This document shows, piece after piece, positions 26,312 to 36,686 of a DNA stretch of 64,000 nucleotides. The notes under the pieces were generated by a model. It worked only from the letters and a program-made list of their open reading frames with translations. It ran no database searches and was not told the DNA's origin. Position numbers and translations under genes: made by a program. Origin of the DNA: Candidatus Solibacter sp. (GTDB lineage: Bacteria > Acidobacteriota > Terriglobia > Bryobacterales > Bryobacteraceae); assembly GCA_013822245.1 (NCBI GenBank), contig PNKE01000059.1, positions 88,012 through 152,011 on the forward strand, in the 5' to 3' direction. How positions within the stretch are numbered: the first letter of the stretch is position 1; every line of letters starts with the position of its first letter.

Positions 26312-27184
26312 CTACTCGGCCCGGCTGACCTTCGACAGACTGTAGCGCGATACCATGTACTCGCGCCAGCCTTCCGGCACGGAGAGTCCCGCGGTGAGCT
26401 TGAAGATCTGCTGCCAACTCATGGCAAGAAAAGCGACGCCGTCCTGGCGGGCCTTGAGCGCGAAGTCCTCGAGTTCGGCCTGATAGGCGCGGGCGTCGCG
26501 GTCCTCGACGTCGTACCAGAGATGGACGAGGGCGAAATTGGACCGGCCGAAGTTCTTGCGCATCACCATCAACTGGCGGATCATCTGCGCGGCGTGGATG
26601 CGGCGCGGCGCGGATTCGTTATGGCCATCCAGCGACCGCGCGATACGCATCAGACGCGGCCAGCCGTCAAGCAGATCCTTGCGGTCGGCATAGGCGCGGG
26701 TGAGCGGCGGACGCGGTTTGAGATCGTAGGGCTCGCAGAACTTTGACTCGATGCCGTACATGAAGCCTTCGCCTTTGTCGTCAACGAGCATGGTGTCCAT
26801 CGAAGGCGCTTCCGTGCGTTTAGGCGACAGCGGAACGCGGACGTCATACCAGGCGCGCAACCGCCGCTCCTCGTCGAAGCCGAGCGCCTGGGCCAGCGAT
26901 TCTGCACCGCTGCCACGCCAGGCCTCCATGAAGTTCAGGCACAACGCCATGGACGATGCGAGCGAGTAGACATGGCCGGTGGCGCAATCGGGCGGATTGA
27001 GTTCGCCGCCCGAGCCGCGCATCAGTTGCGTTCGCGCCTCGTCGGGTAGCGGGACGCGGAAGTTGTCGTTCAGGCTGACGACCTGGAGCAGAGCCTCGCC
27101 CGTCTTTTCGTCGCGGCGGGTTTCCATGCCGCGGTCCTGAGCCCATTCGAGTTGCCTTTGTTCGAGCTTGCGCCGGAGTTTCAT
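26312..27184 (-). CDS. PGN_0703-like putative restriction nuclease
   Basis: A 290-residue protein. A PD-(D/E)xK-like core is visible: SMDTMLVDD, then about fifteen residues later YGIESKFCEPYD, where the Asp, Glu and Lys fit the nuclease motif, preceded by a helical N-terminal region. This resembles the PGN_0703-type restriction endonuclease group. No methyltransferase is adjacent, so it is not an obvious restriction-modification pair and may be a stand-alone nuclease. Family assignment is from motif pattern only. Confidence 0.5.
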   Translation of the reverse strand: MKLRRKLEQRQLEWAQDRGMETRRDEKTGEALLQVVSLNDNFRVPLPDEARTQLMRGSGGELNPPDCATGHVYSLASSMALCLNFMEAWRGSGAESLAQALGFDEERRLRAWYDVRVPLSPKRTEAPSMDTMLVDDKGEGFMYGIESKFCEPYDLKPRPPLTRAYADRKDLLDGWPRLMRIARSLDGHNESAPRRIHAAQMIRQLMVMRKNFGRSNFALVHLWYDVEDRDARAYQAELEDFALKARQDGVAFLAMSWQQIFKLTAGLSVPEGWREYMVSRYSLSKVSRAE

Positions 27185-27504
27185 GGGTGCCGACAGTAGG
27201 GTAACAGAAAATGGCGGGAGCGGCCTCCGGAGGGCCGGCGCTCAACAATGGTACGGAGTGCAAAGCATATGATTTTGAGTGCATATGCAAATCGTGGCGC
27301 GGCTCGTCGAGCCGGGAGGCGAGTTTGAGCGTCTCTCATCGGAGAGGCGCACGAGCCGTTTCAAGGTAAGCGTCCGGCCAACGACATCTTGAGTTGCGTG
27401 GTTGCGCCGGGAGAGCATATGAAGTAGAACAGTCGCATGGTTTGGACGGAGCGGAGTTGGCTGCGTCGACGCGGCCGGCCCGGTCCGGAAACGGCACACC
27501 AGCA
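27185..27504 (+). other. 320-base intergenic region, no gene seen
   Basis: Divergent spacer between the putative nuclease (-) and the sugar epimerase (+). I see no convincing frame; a minus-strand frame at 27242-27505 has no protein-like features. GCATATG occurs three times (27265, 27281 and 27415), the first two sixteen bases apart, which could be a binding site. No clear -35/-10 pair. Confidence 0.4.
27265..27421. repeat. three GCATATG direct repeats
   Basis: GCATATG at 27265-27271, 27281-27287 and 27415-27421 within the spacer; the first two are sixteen bases apart on the same face of the helix. May be a regulator site; short enough to be chance. Confidence 0.25.
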
Positions 27505-28353
27505 ATGAAACTCGGACTCAATACACTCCTGTTCACCGCCGGATTCGACGAATCCCACCTCCCGTTGCTCGACAAGGTCAAGCAATGGGGCTTTGACGGC
27601 ATCGAGATCGCGCGCTTCTCGTTTGACGGCTTCCCTGCCAGGGCGATCGGCCAGAAGGTCCGCGACGCCGGTTTGGAATGCACCTTCTGCTCGGCGCTGA
27701 CCGGCGACCTGAGCCTGATCAGCGAGGACGCCTCGGTCCGCCGCCGGGCGTCGGATTTCATCCGCCAGGGCGTCGAGACCGCCGCCGAGATCGGCTCGCC
27801 GGTCTTCGTCGGACCCTACTGCGCGCCCGTCGGCCTGCTGGTCGGCCGCCGCAAGAACGAAGACGAATGGAAGCGGGCCGTGGAAGAACTGCGCGCCCTG
27901 GCGTCGCACTTCGAGGCATGCAAGGTCGCCCTGGCCAATGAGCCGCTGAACCGTTTCGAGACGTACTTTCTGAACACCGCCGCCGAAGCGGTGAAACTGT
28001 GCGACGAGGTCGGCAGCCCGTGGCACGGCATCCTGTTCGACACGTTCCACGCCAACATCGAAGAGAAAAACGGCGGCGACGCCCTGCGCTCGCTAGGCTC
28101 CCGCGTGAAGCATATTCACGCCTGCGAGAACGACCGCGGCGCGCCGGGCACGGGCAACGTCGGCTGGGCGGACGTCTTCGCGGCGGCCAAAGAGACCGGC
28201 TTTGACGGCTGGATGGTGATCGAGAGCTTCGGCTCGAACATCCCCGAGATCGCCGCCGCGGCCTGCATCTGGCGCGACGTGGCTGCCTCGCCCGAGGCGC
28301 TGGCTACCGAAGGCCTGGCGTTCCTGAAGAAGAACACCCAGGCGATCAACTGA
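27505..28353 (+). CDS. sugar phosphate isomerase/epimerase, ketose 3-epimerase type
   Basis: A 282-residue TIM-barrel protein of the xylose-isomerase-like AP endonuclease 2 superfamily. Metal and catalytic residues are visible in the order expected for D-tagatose/D-psicose 3-epimerases: Glu in ALANEPLNRFE, Asp and His in ILFDTFHANIEEK, His in KHIHACENDRGAPG and Glu in WMVIESFGSNI. ATG 27505 begins MKLGLNTLLFT, the usual start of the family. It overlaps the end of the convergent bcp gene by eight bases. Substrate unknown; a free ketose is likely. Confidence 0.82.
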   Translation: MKLGLNTLLFTAGFDESHLPLLDKVKQWGFDGIEIARFSFDGFPARAIGQKVRDAGLECTFCSALTGDLSLISEDASVRRRASDFIRQGVETAAEIGSPVFVGPYCAPVGLLVGRRKNEDEWKRAVEELRALASHFEACKVALANEPLNRFETYFLNTAAEAVKLCDEVGSPWHGILFDTFHANIEEKNGGDALRSLGSRVKHIHACENDRGAPGTGNVGWADVFAAAKETGFDGWMVIESFGSNIPEIAAAACIWRDVAASPEALATEGLAFLKKNTQAIN

Positions 28354-28816
28354 TCTTGTGGAGTGCGGCCAGCACATCCTCAGTGTGGCCGTTCACCTTC
28401 ACCTTGCGGAAGATGGACGCGATGCTGCCATCCGGCGCGATGACGAATGTCGTCCGCTCAACGCCCATGTAGGTCTTGCCGTAGTTGGACTTCTCCACCC
28501 AGACGCCGTACTGCTCGGCCACGGAGTGGTCTTCATCCGCCAGCAGGGTGAACGGCAGATTGAACTTCTGCTTGAACTTCGCCACCCGGTTGACCGGGTC
28601 CGGGCTGACGCCAAGGACGGCGGCGTCCACGGCCTCGATGCGCGGCATCTGTTCCCGGAAACTGCAAGCCTCTGTGGTACAGCCCGGCGTGCCCGCTTTC
28701 GGGTAGAAGTAAAGGACCACCTTCCTGCCCTTGAGCGACGACAACGACAACTTCTCGCCCGCATCGGTGAGCGCCGTGAAGTCCGGCGCCAGTGATCCAA
28801 CCGTCAGTTCAGACAT
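28346..28816 (-). CDS. bcp: thiol peroxidase of the Bcp/PrxQ type
   Basis: A 156-residue cytoplasmic peroxiredoxin that reduces hydrogen and organic peroxides using thioredoxin. The peroxidatic site is GTPGCTTEACSFR; the second cysteine five residues on is the usual resolving cysteine of PrxQ. The DEDHSVAEQYGVW stretch is typical. Normal length and single-gene unit, convergent with the epimerase. Confidence 0.93.
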   Translation of the reverse strand: MSELTVGSLAPDFTALTDAGEKLSLSSLKGRKVVLYFYPKAGTPGCTTEACSFREQMPRIEAVDAAVLGVSPDPVNRVAKFKQKFNLPFTLLADEDHSVAEQYGVWVEKSNYGKTYMGVERTTFVIAPDGSIASIFRKVKVNGHTEDVLAALHKIS

Positions 28817-28864
28817 ATCTGATTGTATCGATGAGGACGGGATGCGGGAGTATCGCGGAGTTCG

Positions 28865-29578
28865 TCAGCGCGGCGGGAAGAGTCCGCCGGCCTGGAGGAT
28901 CGCCTGGCCCTTGGGTCCGGTGAGGAAGTCAATGAACCGGCGGGCGGCGGCCTGGTTCTTTGAACCCTTCACGACGCCGCCGCTCTGGCGGATCGGTTTG
29001 TGGCCGGAGTCGGGCAAAAGGATGCCGCCTTTGTCATGGAGCATGGTCCAGGACGTGATCACCGCGTCGGCGTTGCCAGTCCGAGCAAATTCATAGGCTT
29101 GGCGGACGTTCTCGGCCAGGACGAGCCTTGATTCAATTTGACCAAACGAACCATGGGAGCGGAGAAACTGCTCGGCGGCCATGCCGTAAGGGGCGTGTTT
29201 CGGGTTGGCTATGGCGAGCGACCTGAGGGCGTATAAGTCCTTTATCGTCTTTACCTTGCCATTGGCAGACCAGATTCCGAGCCGGCCCGTGGCGTAGTTC
29301 CTCACCGTCGCCGGGTCCAGGTGGCCAGTGGCCGTCAATTCCTGGACAAACCCTTCATTTGCAGACAGATACGCGTCGAACGGCGCGCCGTTGGCGATCT
29401 GGCGGGCCAGCATGCCACTCGATCCGAGGCTGAACCGGACCCGGAGGCGAGTGTCCCTAAGGAACGCCTCCGTGAGCTTCTTTTCCAAAGGTGCCAGATC
29501 GGCTGCCGCGGCGACGATAAGTTCTTGCGCTTGAACAGCTTGGAGGACCAGGAAGAGGATGGGAAGCAGGCGTTGCAT
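28865..29578 (-). CDS. modA: molybdate-binding periplasmic protein, orphan
   Basis: A 237-residue periplasmic solute-binding protein with a signal peptide (MQRLLPILFLVLQAVQAQ). The mature start LIVAAAADLAPLEKKLTEAF, GSSGMLARQIANGAPFDAYLSA and TGRLGIWSANG are classical ModA/WtpA features. No modB or modC lies beside it, so it must pair with a permease elsewhere or serve tungstate or another oxyanion. An alternative start at ATG 29629 would lengthen the leader. Divergent from dnaK, sharing the spacer. Confidence 0.82.
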   Translation of the reverse strand: MQRLLPILFLVLQAVQAQELIVAAAADLAPLEKKLTEAFLRDTRLRVRFSLGSSGMLARQIANGAPFDAYLSANEGFVQELTATGHLDPATVRNYATGRLGIWSANGKVKTIKDLYALRSLAIANPKHAPYGMAAEQFLRSHGSFGQIESRLVLAENVRQAYEFARTGNADAVITSWTMLHDKGGILLPDSGHKPIRQSGGVVKGSKNQAAARRFIDFLTGPKGQAILQAGGLFPPR

Positions 29579-29586
29579 GAGGATAG

Positions 29587-29616
29587 TTGACAGGATCAGG
29601 CTAATATTTAATACTA
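29587..29616 (+). promoter_or_regulatory. candidate dnaK promoter overlapping a palindrome
   Basis: TTGACA at 29587-29592, a 17-base spacer, and a weak -10 AATACT at 29610-29615. The -10 lies inside a near-perfect inverted repeat, TAATATT-T-AATACTA (29602-29616, one mismatch), a plausible repressor site. I see no typical HAIR (CTTGAGT-N7-ACTCAAG) or CIRCE element. It is about 80 bases before ATG 29693. Confidence 0.45.
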
Positions 29617-29692
29617 AGAGCAGGCGCATCTTTTGCAGCATGAATGCTGCGACGCCGCAATCTCTGGAACGAAGAAAAGGAAGCTGTCGAAA

Positions 29693-31612
<1,920 letters not shown>

Positions 31613-31633
31613 GCCTCGGCATCCGGGTGAGCC

Positions 31634-32833
31634 ATGCCCTCGACGAAGGACTATTACAAGACTCTCGGGATTAAGCGGGACGCCTCAGTGGATGACATCC
31701 GCAAGGCGTACCGCAGGCTCGCCCGGAAATACCACCCCGATCTGAACCCCGGCGACAAGGCCGCCGAGGAGCGCTTCAAGGAGATCCAGGAAGCCAACGA
31801 CATCCTGGGCGACACGAAAAAGCGCAAGATGTACGACCAGTTCGGCTTCTACTCCGAACAGGGCTTCCCTGGCGCGGGCGCGCCCGGCTCTCAGGGCGGT
31901 TTCGGCTTCGGCGGCTTCGACTTCACTGACGCCTTTAGCGGAGCCGCAGGTGCTGCTGGCGGAGCCCGCGGCGGGTTCCCGGGAGCAGGCGCCGGGGCAG
32001 GAGCGGGCTCCTTCAGCGACCTGTTCAGCCAGTTCTTCGGCCGTGGCGCGGGCCAGAGCGAAGCCCCGCCGGCGCCTGAAAAGGGTACCGACCTTGAATA
32101 CGCGCTGTCGATCGATTTCTGGCAATCGATTCAGGGCTCGCAGGTTCGCATCAGAATTAACCGGCTCGATGGCTGTGGCCGTTGCCGGGGAACGGGTTCC
32201 TCGGGCGGCGGATCGCAGACCTGTCCGGCGTGCAAGGGCAGCGGGAACATCAGCCAGATGGCAGGGGCGATGCGGTTTTCGCTCACCTGCCAGCGCTGCG
32301 GCGGTACTGGCCGGCTGCGGAACGCATGTCCTGAATGCCGTGGCGAAGGCAGACAGGCGAGCGAAGAGAATGTTGAGGTGAGGATTCCGGCGGGCGCGAA
32401 CGATGGTTCGCGGCTCAGGGTCGGAGGCAAGGGCAACGTCGGCACGATGGGCGCGCCTTCGGGCGACCTGTTCATCACGCTGCGCGTCCAGCCGCATCCG
32501 GTTTTCCGGCGCGACGGCGACGACATCCACATCCACATCCCTGTAACGGTTTCCGAGGCCGGGCTCGGAGCGCGGGTCGAGGTGCCCACCGTCGACGGCA
32601 AGGCGCTGCTGAAGATCCCGCAGGGGACGCAGAACGGGCAGAAATTCCGCCTGCGGGAAAAGGGCGTGCTGAACTCGCGCAAGGCGATGCGGGGCGACCA
32701 GATTGTCGAGATCGGCATCCAGTCGCCGGACATCCGCGACGAGCGGACGCGTGAACTGCTGAGGGAACTGGCCCGAGTGGACGTCAAGGATCCGAGGGCC
32801 GAACTTTGGGACAAGGTGCAGTCGAAAGGATAG
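31634..32833 (+). CDS. dnaJ: DnaJ co-chaperone
   Basis: A 399-residue type I Hsp40 that stimulates DnaK ATPase and delivers clients. The J-domain has the HPD motif ([10 protein letters not shown]) near residue 35, followed by a Gly/Phe-rich region that is unusually long and Ala/Gly-rich. Four zinc-binding CxxCxGxG repeats are present ([32 protein letters not shown]), then the C-terminal substrate domains. It lies 21 bases after dnaK and seven bases before hspR. Confidence 0.96.
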   Translation: MPSTKDYYKTLGIKRDASVDDIRKAYRRLARKYHPDLNPGDKAAEERFKEIQEANDILGDTKKRKMYDQFGFYSEQGFPGAGAPGSQGGFGFGGFDFTDAFSGAAGAAGGARGGFPGAGAGAGAGSFSDLFSQFFGRGAGQSEAPPAPEKGTDLEYALSIDFWQSIQGSQVRIRINRLDGCGRCRGTGSSGGGSQTCPACKGSGNISQMAGAMRFSLTCQRCGGTGRLRNACPECRGEGRQASEENVEVRIPAGANDGSRLRVGGKGNVGTMGAPSGDLFITLRVQPHPVFRRDGDDIHIHIPVTVSEAGLGARVEVPTVDGKALLKIPQGTQNGQKFRLREKGVLNSRKAMRGDQIVEIGIQSPDIRDERTRELLRELARVDVKDPRAELWDKVQSKG

Positions 32834-32839
32834 ACCGGC

Positions 32840-33241
32840 GTGGCGAGATCAAAGGCGAAGGCGGGTTACATGATCTCGGCGGTCGCCGAGAAGTACCAGA
32901 TCCATCCCCAGACGCTTCGGATGTACGAGCGCGAGGGCCTGCTGCTGCCGTCACGAAGTGAGGGCAATACGCGGCTGTACACGGACGAGGATCTCCAACG
33001 GCTGGAAGTGATCCTCGAACTGACGCGTGAGTTGGGGGTGAACCTGGCCGGCGTTGAGATCATCCTCAATATGCGTGAGAAGATGGCGGCGATGCAGGTG
33101 CAGATCGAGGAGTTCGTGAAACAACTGAACGTCGAACTGCGTCGCAGCCTGGCCCATGCCGCACCGGAGCAGACCCATGCGCTGATGCGCGTCGCGCGGC
33201 CCATGGATCCGGTTGAGGGCGCCCGGCGCAAGAAGGTGTAG
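32840..33241 (+). CDS. hspR: MerR-family heat-shock repressor HspR
   Basis: A 133-residue MerR-type regulator. The winged-helix DNA-binding domain reads YMISAVAEKYQIHPQTLRMYEREGLLLPSRSEGNTRLYTDEDLQRL, the usual HspR signature, followed by a coiled-coil dimerisation segment. In other bacteria HspR with DnaK as co-repressor shuts off the dnaK operon, and its place as the third gene fits autoregulation. The start is GTG 32840, and GAAAGGA lies upstream. No canonical HAIR site was found (see the dnaK promoter entry). Confidence 0.88.
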   Translation: MARSKAKAGYMISAVAEKYQIHPQTLRMYEREGLLLPSRSEGNTRLYTDEDLQRLEVILELTRELGVNLAGVEIILNMREKMAAMQVQIEEFVKQLNVELRRSLAHAAPEQTHALMRVARPMDPVEGARRKKV

Positions 33242-33336
33242 CCGCCGGGTTTCGGTCTTGCCGCGGATCGCCGCGGAGCAGTCCGTCGCGCGGACCGCCG
33301 CCCCGCCGGCCCTCGGATCGCTGCGATAATGCCGGG

Positions 33337-33765
33337 ATGCCGCAGCTCCTCTCCCTGGCCCTCCCGCTGGTTCCCGCTCTCCTGCTCGCCGCTACCCCCC
33401 AGGACGACATCCGCGCCGTCCTCGCCATGAAGGAGCAGGCCTGGAACAACGCCGGCATCGGCGCCTTCATGACCGCCTATCTCGACTCCCCCGAAATCAC
33501 CTTCCTGGGCCGCTCCGGCATCACGCGCGGCTATGCCGCCGTCACCGAACGGTACCGGACGGCCTACTCCTCGCCCGAGAAGATGGGCAAGCTCAAATTC
33601 ACCATCGACGAGGTTCGTTTGGTTACAGCGGACGCGGCTGTCGTGCTCGGCGGCTTTGCCCTGACCAGGACGAAAGAGGCCGGGGGGGATGCCTCCGGCC
33701 GTTTCTCATTGGTTCTGATTAAAACCCCGAAGGGCTGGAAAATCGTCCACGACCACACAAGCTGA
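33337..33765 (+). CDS. secreted DUF4440/NTF2-like protein
   Basis: A 142-residue protein with a signal peptide (MPQLLSLALPLVPALLLAATP) and one NTF2-like cone fold: DDIRAVLAMKEQAWNNAGIGAFM, then ITFLGRSGITRGYAAVTERYRT, ending GRFSLVLIKTPKGWKIVHDHTS. This is the DUF4440/SnoaL pattern common in acidobacteria. Catalytic role unknown. It ends against the alcohol dehydrogenase, tail to tail. Confidence 0.78.
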   Translation: MPQLLSLALPLVPALLLAATPQDDIRAVLAMKEQAWNNAGIGAFMTAYLDSPEITFLGRSGITRGYAAVTERYRTAYSSPEKMGKLKFTIDEVRLVTADAAVVLGGFALTRTKEAGGDASGRFSLVLIKTPKGWKIVHDHTS

Positions 33766-34929
33766 TCAGGCGGCCAGACTGCGTGTCAGGATCTCGACCA
33801 CCTGCTCCGGTCCAACCTCGCCCTTCTCGCCCAGCTTGGCGAAACCGCGGCTCTGGAGCTTTTCGGCGACCAGCGCCGGCGTGCCGTCCTGGATGTTGTC
33901 ATACTTCGCCAGCCGTGTCGGCAGGCCCATCGACTCGAAGAACTCCTCGGTCTTCGTGATCGCGGCTTCGATGCGTTCGGCCGGCGCGCCGGACGTGACG
34001 CCCCAGATGCGTTCGGCATACTGCAACAGCTTGGCTTCCTTCCGTGCCGACTGAACGCGGAGCAGGTGCGGCATGACGACGGCCAGCGTACGGGCATGGT
34101 CGATGTTGTAGAGCGCCGTCAGTTCGTGGCCGATCATGTGCGTCGCCCAGTCCTGCGGCACGCCCGCGCCGATCAGACCGTTCAACGCCAGCGTGGCCGA
34201 CCAAACGAACGTCGCCCGGTCGTCGTAGTTCGTTGGATCTGCCAGCGTCCGCGGACCCACCTCAATCAGCGTTTGCAGGATCGATTCGGCGAAGCGGTCC
34301 TGGATGTGCGCCTCGGCCGGGAACGTCATGTACTGCTCGCAGACGTGGCAGAAGGCATCGACAACGCCGTTGGCCACCTGGCGCGGGGGCAGCGAGAAGG
34401 TGGTTTCCGGATCGAGCACCGCGAACTTCGGATAGACGTGGACGGAACTGAATGCCCGTTTCTCGCCCGTCTCACGGCGGCTGATGACGGCGAACGTATT
34501 CGACTCCGAGCCCGTCGCCGGCAGAGTGAGGATCGACGCCAGCGGCGTGGCCGTGTTCACCGTCGCGCCCTTGTTCAGGATGTCCCAGGGTTCGCCCTCG
34601 AACGGGATGGCCGCGGCAATGAATTTCGAGCCGTCGAGCACGGACCCGCCTCCGACAGCCAGAATGAGATCGACCTTCTCCTTGCGGCCGAGTTCGACGG
34701 CCTTCATCAACGTGGCGTATTCCGGGTTCGGCTCGATGCCCCAGAACTCGATGATGGTGCGGCCAGCCAGGGCGTCGATGGTCTGCTGGTAGACGCCGTT
34801 CGCCTTGATGCTGCCGCCGCCGGCGGTCAGCAGGACACGCGCGTTGGCCGGGACTTCCCTGGCAATCGAGGCGATCTGGCCCTTGCCGAACATGATTTTG
34901 GTTGGATTGTAGAATTCGAAGTTAAACAT
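33766..34929 (-). CDS. iron-containing alcohol dehydrogenase, YqhD-like
   Basis: A 387-residue group III alcohol/aldehyde dehydrogenase. It starts FNFEFYNPTKIMFGKG, has the nucleotide loop AVGGGSVLDGSKF, and the metal ligands Asp and His in VVDAFCHVCEQY and two His in HMIGHELTALYNIDHARTLA. Members usually reduce short-chain aldehydes with NADPH. ATG 34929 removes a longer low-quality frame. It follows the anti-sigma gene with a small gap and may be part of the same unit. Confidence 0.9.
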   Translation of the reverse strand: MFNFEFYNPTKIMFGKGQIASIAREVPANARVLLTAGGGSIKANGVYQQTIDALAGRTIIEFWGIEPNPEYATLMKAVELGRKEKVDLILAVGGGSVLDGSKFIAAAIPFEGEPWDILNKGATVNTATPLASILTLPATGSESNTFAVISRRETGEKRAFSSVHVYPKFAVLDPETTFSLPPRQVANGVVDAFCHVCEQYMTFPAEAHIQDRFAESILQTLIEVGPRTLADPTNYDDRATFVWSATLALNGLIGAGVPQDWATHMIGHELTALYNIDHARTLAVVMPHLLRVQSARKEAKLLQYAERIWGVTSGAPAERIEAAITKTEEFFESMGLPTRLAKYDNIQDGTPALVAEKLQSRGFAKLGEKGEVGPEQVVEILTRSLAA

Positions 34930-34978
34930 GGCGGGTCTGCTTCCAATTTTATGGGATGCGGCCCGCCCCGCGCCCGCC

Positions 34979-35392
34979 TCAGCGTTTCGGCGACGCAAGC
35001 CAGTAAATCGATGCCGCGCTCAGTCCCAGAACCGTCAATCCCGCGACAGCCGTCAGCGACAGCGCGGCCGATATCTCCGTGAGCCAGGGCACGGCCAACG
35101 CCGCGCACACAACCATCAGCACGGCGGCCACCCGTTCAGCCACAATTGCAGGCCGCATCGCTGCTTCGGCGCGTTCTCTTTTTCTGCGCAGTTCCATCTT
35201 GTGCCACATCAGCCCCGCGTCCGGCGTCTCAAAATCGGCCATGCCGGTGGCGAAGGCCGCTGCCAGCGCCAGCGCCTCGCCGCAAGACTCGCAGCCGGCG
35301 ATGTGCTCGCGCAACTCGCCGGTCATGTTAGCTGTGCGCACCGCCCCGATGGTTTCACTTTCCCGTTTGCAGCTCATCGATCTCTCGCTCAT
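34979..35392 (-). CDS. zinc-finger anti-sigma factor
   Basis: A 137-residue membrane protein. The N-terminal zinc-binding anti-sigma domain has a Cys near residue 8 and the HxxxCxxC motif (HIAGCESC), and two transmembrane helices lie at the C-terminus. Such proteins hold the partner ECF sigma factor at the membrane. The ATG overlaps the sigma-factor stop (ATGA), so the two are made together. A shorter start at residue 6 is possible. Trigger unknown. Confidence 0.82.
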   Translation of the reverse strand: MSERSMSCKRESETIGAVRTANMTGELREHIAGCESCGEALALAAAFATGMADFETPDAGLMWHKMELRRKRERAEAAMRPAIVAERVAAVLMVVCAALAVPWLTEISAALSLTAVAGLTVLGLSAASIYWLASPKR

Positions 35393-35952
35393 TTCGACCC
35401 TCCATCGAAACCCGCCTCACGCAGCAACATGGCGAGCTTCTGGCGCACCCGGTACAGCAGCGGGCGGATGCTGGCTTCTTTCAATCCCGTGATCTCAGCG
35501 ATCTCGCGGTGGCTGGCGCCCTCGGCATACGCCAGCCAGACCATCTCTCGCTCCCTCGGCGCAATGGTGGAAAGCACGCGCTGCATGTCCATCGAAACCG
35601 TCGAACAGGCGTCCCGGCCATCCCCGATCTGGACCGTTTCAATCGATGTTTCCTGGCGCGCCGGGCGGCGGTAATGATCGCGGGCCAGGTTGGTCGCAAC
35701 CTTATATAGATAGCTGCGGAGTTGTCCGGCGTCGAGCGGCGGCAGATTGGCCCGCAGCATACGGTAATACGCCTCCTGAAGGAGGTCGTCGGCGAGGTGC
35801 GTCTGACCGGTGATCCGGCTGAGATAGGCCTTCAGCGGGCGCGCGGTCTCGGCGTGGAACTGGCGGAACTGCTGCTCCGTCATGGCGAGTCCGCGCTCGC
35901 CGGCGGCCGCGTCATCAGCCACGGCCGCCGTTGCTGCATAAGTGCCGGTCAT
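35389..35952 (-). CDS. ECF RNA polymerase sigma factor
   Basis: A 187-residue sigma70-family ECF protein. Region 2 (DLLQEAYYRMLRANL and RSYLYKVATNLARDHYRR) binds core and the -10, and region 4 (APREREMVWLAYAEGASHREIAEITGLKEASIRPLLYRVRQKL) is the -35 helix-turn-helix. ATG 35952 is preceded by GGAG nine bases upstream; the longer frame runs into the neighbouring gene. Overlaps its anti-sigma factor by ATGA. Confidence 0.92.
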   Translation of the reverse strand: MTGTYAATAAVADDAAAGERGLAMTEQQFRQFHAETARPLKAYLSRITGQTHLADDLLQEAYYRMLRANLPPLDAGQLRSYLYKVATNLARDHYRRPARQETSIETVQIGDGRDACSTVSMDMQRVLSTIAPREREMVWLAYAEGASHREIAEITGLKEASIRPLLYRVRQKLAMLLREAGFDGGSK

Positions 35953-35981
35953 CAGGGGATCCTCCACTTGAGACGTCCCCG

Positions 35982-36530
35982 TCAGCCGATCTGTTCTGTC
36001 TTTTCGCCATTGATCAGGTTGAACTTGCGGCTGAGATAATACGACGCCCCGCCGCCAGCCAAAAGGCCCAATCCAGCCGTCAGCATCAGTATCCCAAACG
36101 CGTTCACGCCGGCGACCTGCTCGCGGTCGCGCCGCGCGTCGTGGAAGATCAACCATTCCTTCTGCGGATCCCCCGCAGCGGCAGCCCGTTGCGCTTGGTA
36201 GTCCGGTGTCGGCATCTGCGTGCTGACGGCCATGAAGCCTGCTCCCAGGATCACAGCCAGCATTCCGCCCTGGACGGCGTTCAGGATGCGGTTGTAGGCC
36301 ATCGGCTTAGGCGTCTCAATCGCTTTGAGAATCCCCTGGGCGCCTTCGTTTTGCAGCCAGGTGACCACCTCCTGGTGGGTTCCAAACTTGTCGAGGACCT
36401 TGTTGTAGAGGTCGAACTGCAACCGCTCCGTCTTCGAGCGCTTGAAGTGCTCCAGACCTGCCTTGAGGATCGTGACGACCCCCACGATCAGGCTCACCAA
36501 CACCGTCATGATTGCGAATCTTTCATCCAT
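35982..36530 (-). CDS. membrane protein of unknown function upstream of the sigma factor
   Basis: A 182-residue protein with an N-terminal helix (IMTVLVSLIVGVVTILKAG), a cytoplasmic helical stretch, and two further transmembrane helices (ILNAVQGGMLAVILGAGFMAV and GILMLTAGLGLLAGGGASYYLS). ATG 36530 has AGGAG seven bases upstream. It probably heads the unit with sigma and anti-sigma. No family recognised. Confidence 0.7.
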   Translation of the reverse strand: MDERFAIMTVLVSLIVGVVTILKAGLEHFKRSKTERLQFDLYNKVLDKFGTHQEVVTWLQNEGAQGILKAIETPKPMAYNRILNAVQGGMLAVILGAGFMAVSTQMPTPDYQAQRAAAAGDPQKEWLIFHDARRDREQVAGVNAFGILMLTAGLGLLAGGGASYYLSRKFNLINGEKTEQIG

Positions 36531-36686
36531 CTGTTGTCTCCTGGGTTCAGTCTCTGCCCCTACAACGTTGGCAGCCCAGGGAATGTGAACCAATCGCAAA
36601 CTTGCTCACCAGTAGTCGTTAATTTGTTGTCATGTGTATTAAGTATCTGTTAACTTAGAGCCAGCAGGGGGTTCGATACCATACCC

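Noticed and set aside
27242..27505. 87-residue minus-strand frame in the spacer
   Set aside because: No family features, no Shine-Dalgarno, and unusual composition; called intergenic.
29500..29692. HAIR or CIRCE element before dnaK
   Set aside because: Looked for CTTGAGT-N7-ACTCAAG and the CIRCE repeat and found neither; only the AT-rich palindrome at the -10 is left.
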